From: Amoeboaphelidium protococcarum
Lineage: Eukaryota; Aphelidiomycota; Aphelidea
Length of the DNA: 64,000 nt
Direction: 5' to 3'
Assembly: GCA_023515745.1 (NCBI GenBank)
Contig: JALECJ010000258.1
Span: 2,050,501 to 2,114,500 of the forward strand
Below are positions 63,585-64,000 of this stretch, one piece after another. Both the position numbers and the translations under genes were made by a program. The notes beneath the pieces are model-generated. The model saw only the letters and a program-made list of their open reading frames with translations. It searched no databases and had not been told where the DNA came from. The number at the start of each line of letters is the position of its first letter. Positions within the stretch are counted from its first letter, which is position 1.

Positions 63585-63617
63585 TCAGTTAATGCAAGAT
63601 CAAGGCCGCAGCTAAAG
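63398..63617. repeat. Inverted repeat, 17-18 bp arms, about 185 bp apart
   Basis: CTTTAGCTGCGGGCCTTG (63398-63415) is the reverse complement of CAAGGCCGCAGCTAAAG (63601-63617), apart from one extra G. Flanks match partly (ACCTTTAG, CTAAAGTACC). It could be the closing stem of a structured RNA or a foldback. Confidence 0.6.
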
Positions 63618-63662
63618 TACCTACACTCTACAGATGACAGATCAGATACAAACATGACCATC

Positions 63663-63760
63663 GGTCTTTTTTTGTATTTTTCTATTTTATTGTATTTTTT
63701 TGGTATTTTTATATTTTTGATTAAATTTTTTTTTGTATTTTTGTATTTTTTATTATATTA
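63663..63760. repeat. T-rich simple repeat (TTTTTGTATTTTT units)
   Basis: About 98 bp of irregular TTTTGTATTTTT units with few other bases. Low-complexity, no function assigned. Confidence 0.8.
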
Positions 63761-64000
63761 TACTACGTTTGTTGTTGTGTTATAGCTGTGGTTGTCGTCG
63801 TAGTAGTTGCTGTATCGCTCGCGTAAACATTAGCAGTGGCCAACCAGATTACTTTCGTACCTACACAAACACACATCATGAAACTATGAGACATTGTCAA
63901 AACACTCTATAAAACTTACTCTGATCAAGCCAACTTCTAAAATTTTTCCCACAAGGCAGACCAACGCTTACTCGACTTACCAGCTCTGCAACGCCTAGTG

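Larger units (their letters stand above)
62663..64000. other. Right end without a confident gene
   Basis: 1.3 kb after the uL16 start. A hydrophobic minus frame (63040-63360) is weakly possible. There is an inverted repeat at 63398-63617, a T-rich repeat at 63663-63760, and minus-strand open frames with donor-like GTAAGC/GTAAGT sites, suggesting exons of a spliced gene or a non-coding RNA that continues beyond the window. Confidence 0.4.

Overview
This window is nuclear DNA from a unicellular eukaryote with a reassigned genetic code. Every recognisable gene is crossed by in-frame TAA and TAG codons and ends at TGA. At conserved sites these codons stand where the family has glutamine, for example the two Gln of the NESCPQPQT stretch of eIF2-gamma and the FLQS stretch of SMC6, so UAR = Gln and UGA is the only stop. 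The window itself carries candidate tRNA-Gln genes with anticodons UUA and CUA, which would read UAA and UAG, and a tRNA-Gln(CUG). Genes are dense, on both strands and mostly intronless. I could place four short GT-AG introns (55, 81, 67 and 68 nt) by homology or reading frame. Mdm34 (ERMES), two fungal-type HMG-box proteins, an N-terminal-type Nat3/Naa20 and SEA/GATOR genes point to Holomycota rather than ciliates. An ADAM protease and a receptor-like surface repertoire suggest a phagotrophic or parasitic early branch. An amoeboaphelid is my best guess, from memory of reports of a UAR=Gln code there, and is not proven by this sequence.

Layout. 0.1-26 kb is mostly housekeeping: NPC1-type sterol transporter, DBP2/DDX5 helicase (minus), eL24, SMC6, an HMG-box protein, eIF2-gamma, an ADAM metalloprotease, an APE1-type endonuclease (minus), a Mios/Sea4 protein lacking its beta-propeller, a VWA membrane protein with an NPLY tail, and an Ariadne RBR ligase (minus). 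26.2-32.8 kb holds two tandem receptor-like kinases. 32.9-40.8 kb holds tRNA-Gln(UUA), a PEBP protein, i-AAA protease Yme1 (minus), a GPI-type surface protein, a probably broken gene (minus), eIF3i (minus) and SURF6/Rrp14. 41.2-43.6 kb holds three tandem glycine-rich secreted proteins sharing one C-terminal motif.

43.7-47.3 kb is a minus-strand block: NatB catalytic subunit (two introns), Cwc21, an unknown protein and a dienelactone hydrolase. 47.4-48.8 kb holds tRNA-Gln(CUG), a 657-bp non-autonomous hAT-like element with an 8-bp target duplication, and tRNA-Gln(CUA). 49.2-62.7 kb holds a GAD/CSAD-type decarboxylase, a membrane protein, glutathione reductase (one intron), two small secreted proteins, Mdm34, an RCK-type kinase, a second HMG-box protein, a multi-pass protein (one intron) and uL16 (minus). 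The last 1.3 kb holds no confident gene but contains an inverted repeat, a T-rich simple repeat and an open frame that may be an exon.

No operon logic applies. Functional themes are translation (eL24, uL16, eIF2-gamma, eIF3i), mitochondrial upkeep (Yme1, Mdm34), genome maintenance (SMC6, APE1) and a conspicuous cell-surface/secreted set (ADAM, VWA protein, two receptor kinases, glycine-rich trio, GPI protein, two small secreted proteins).
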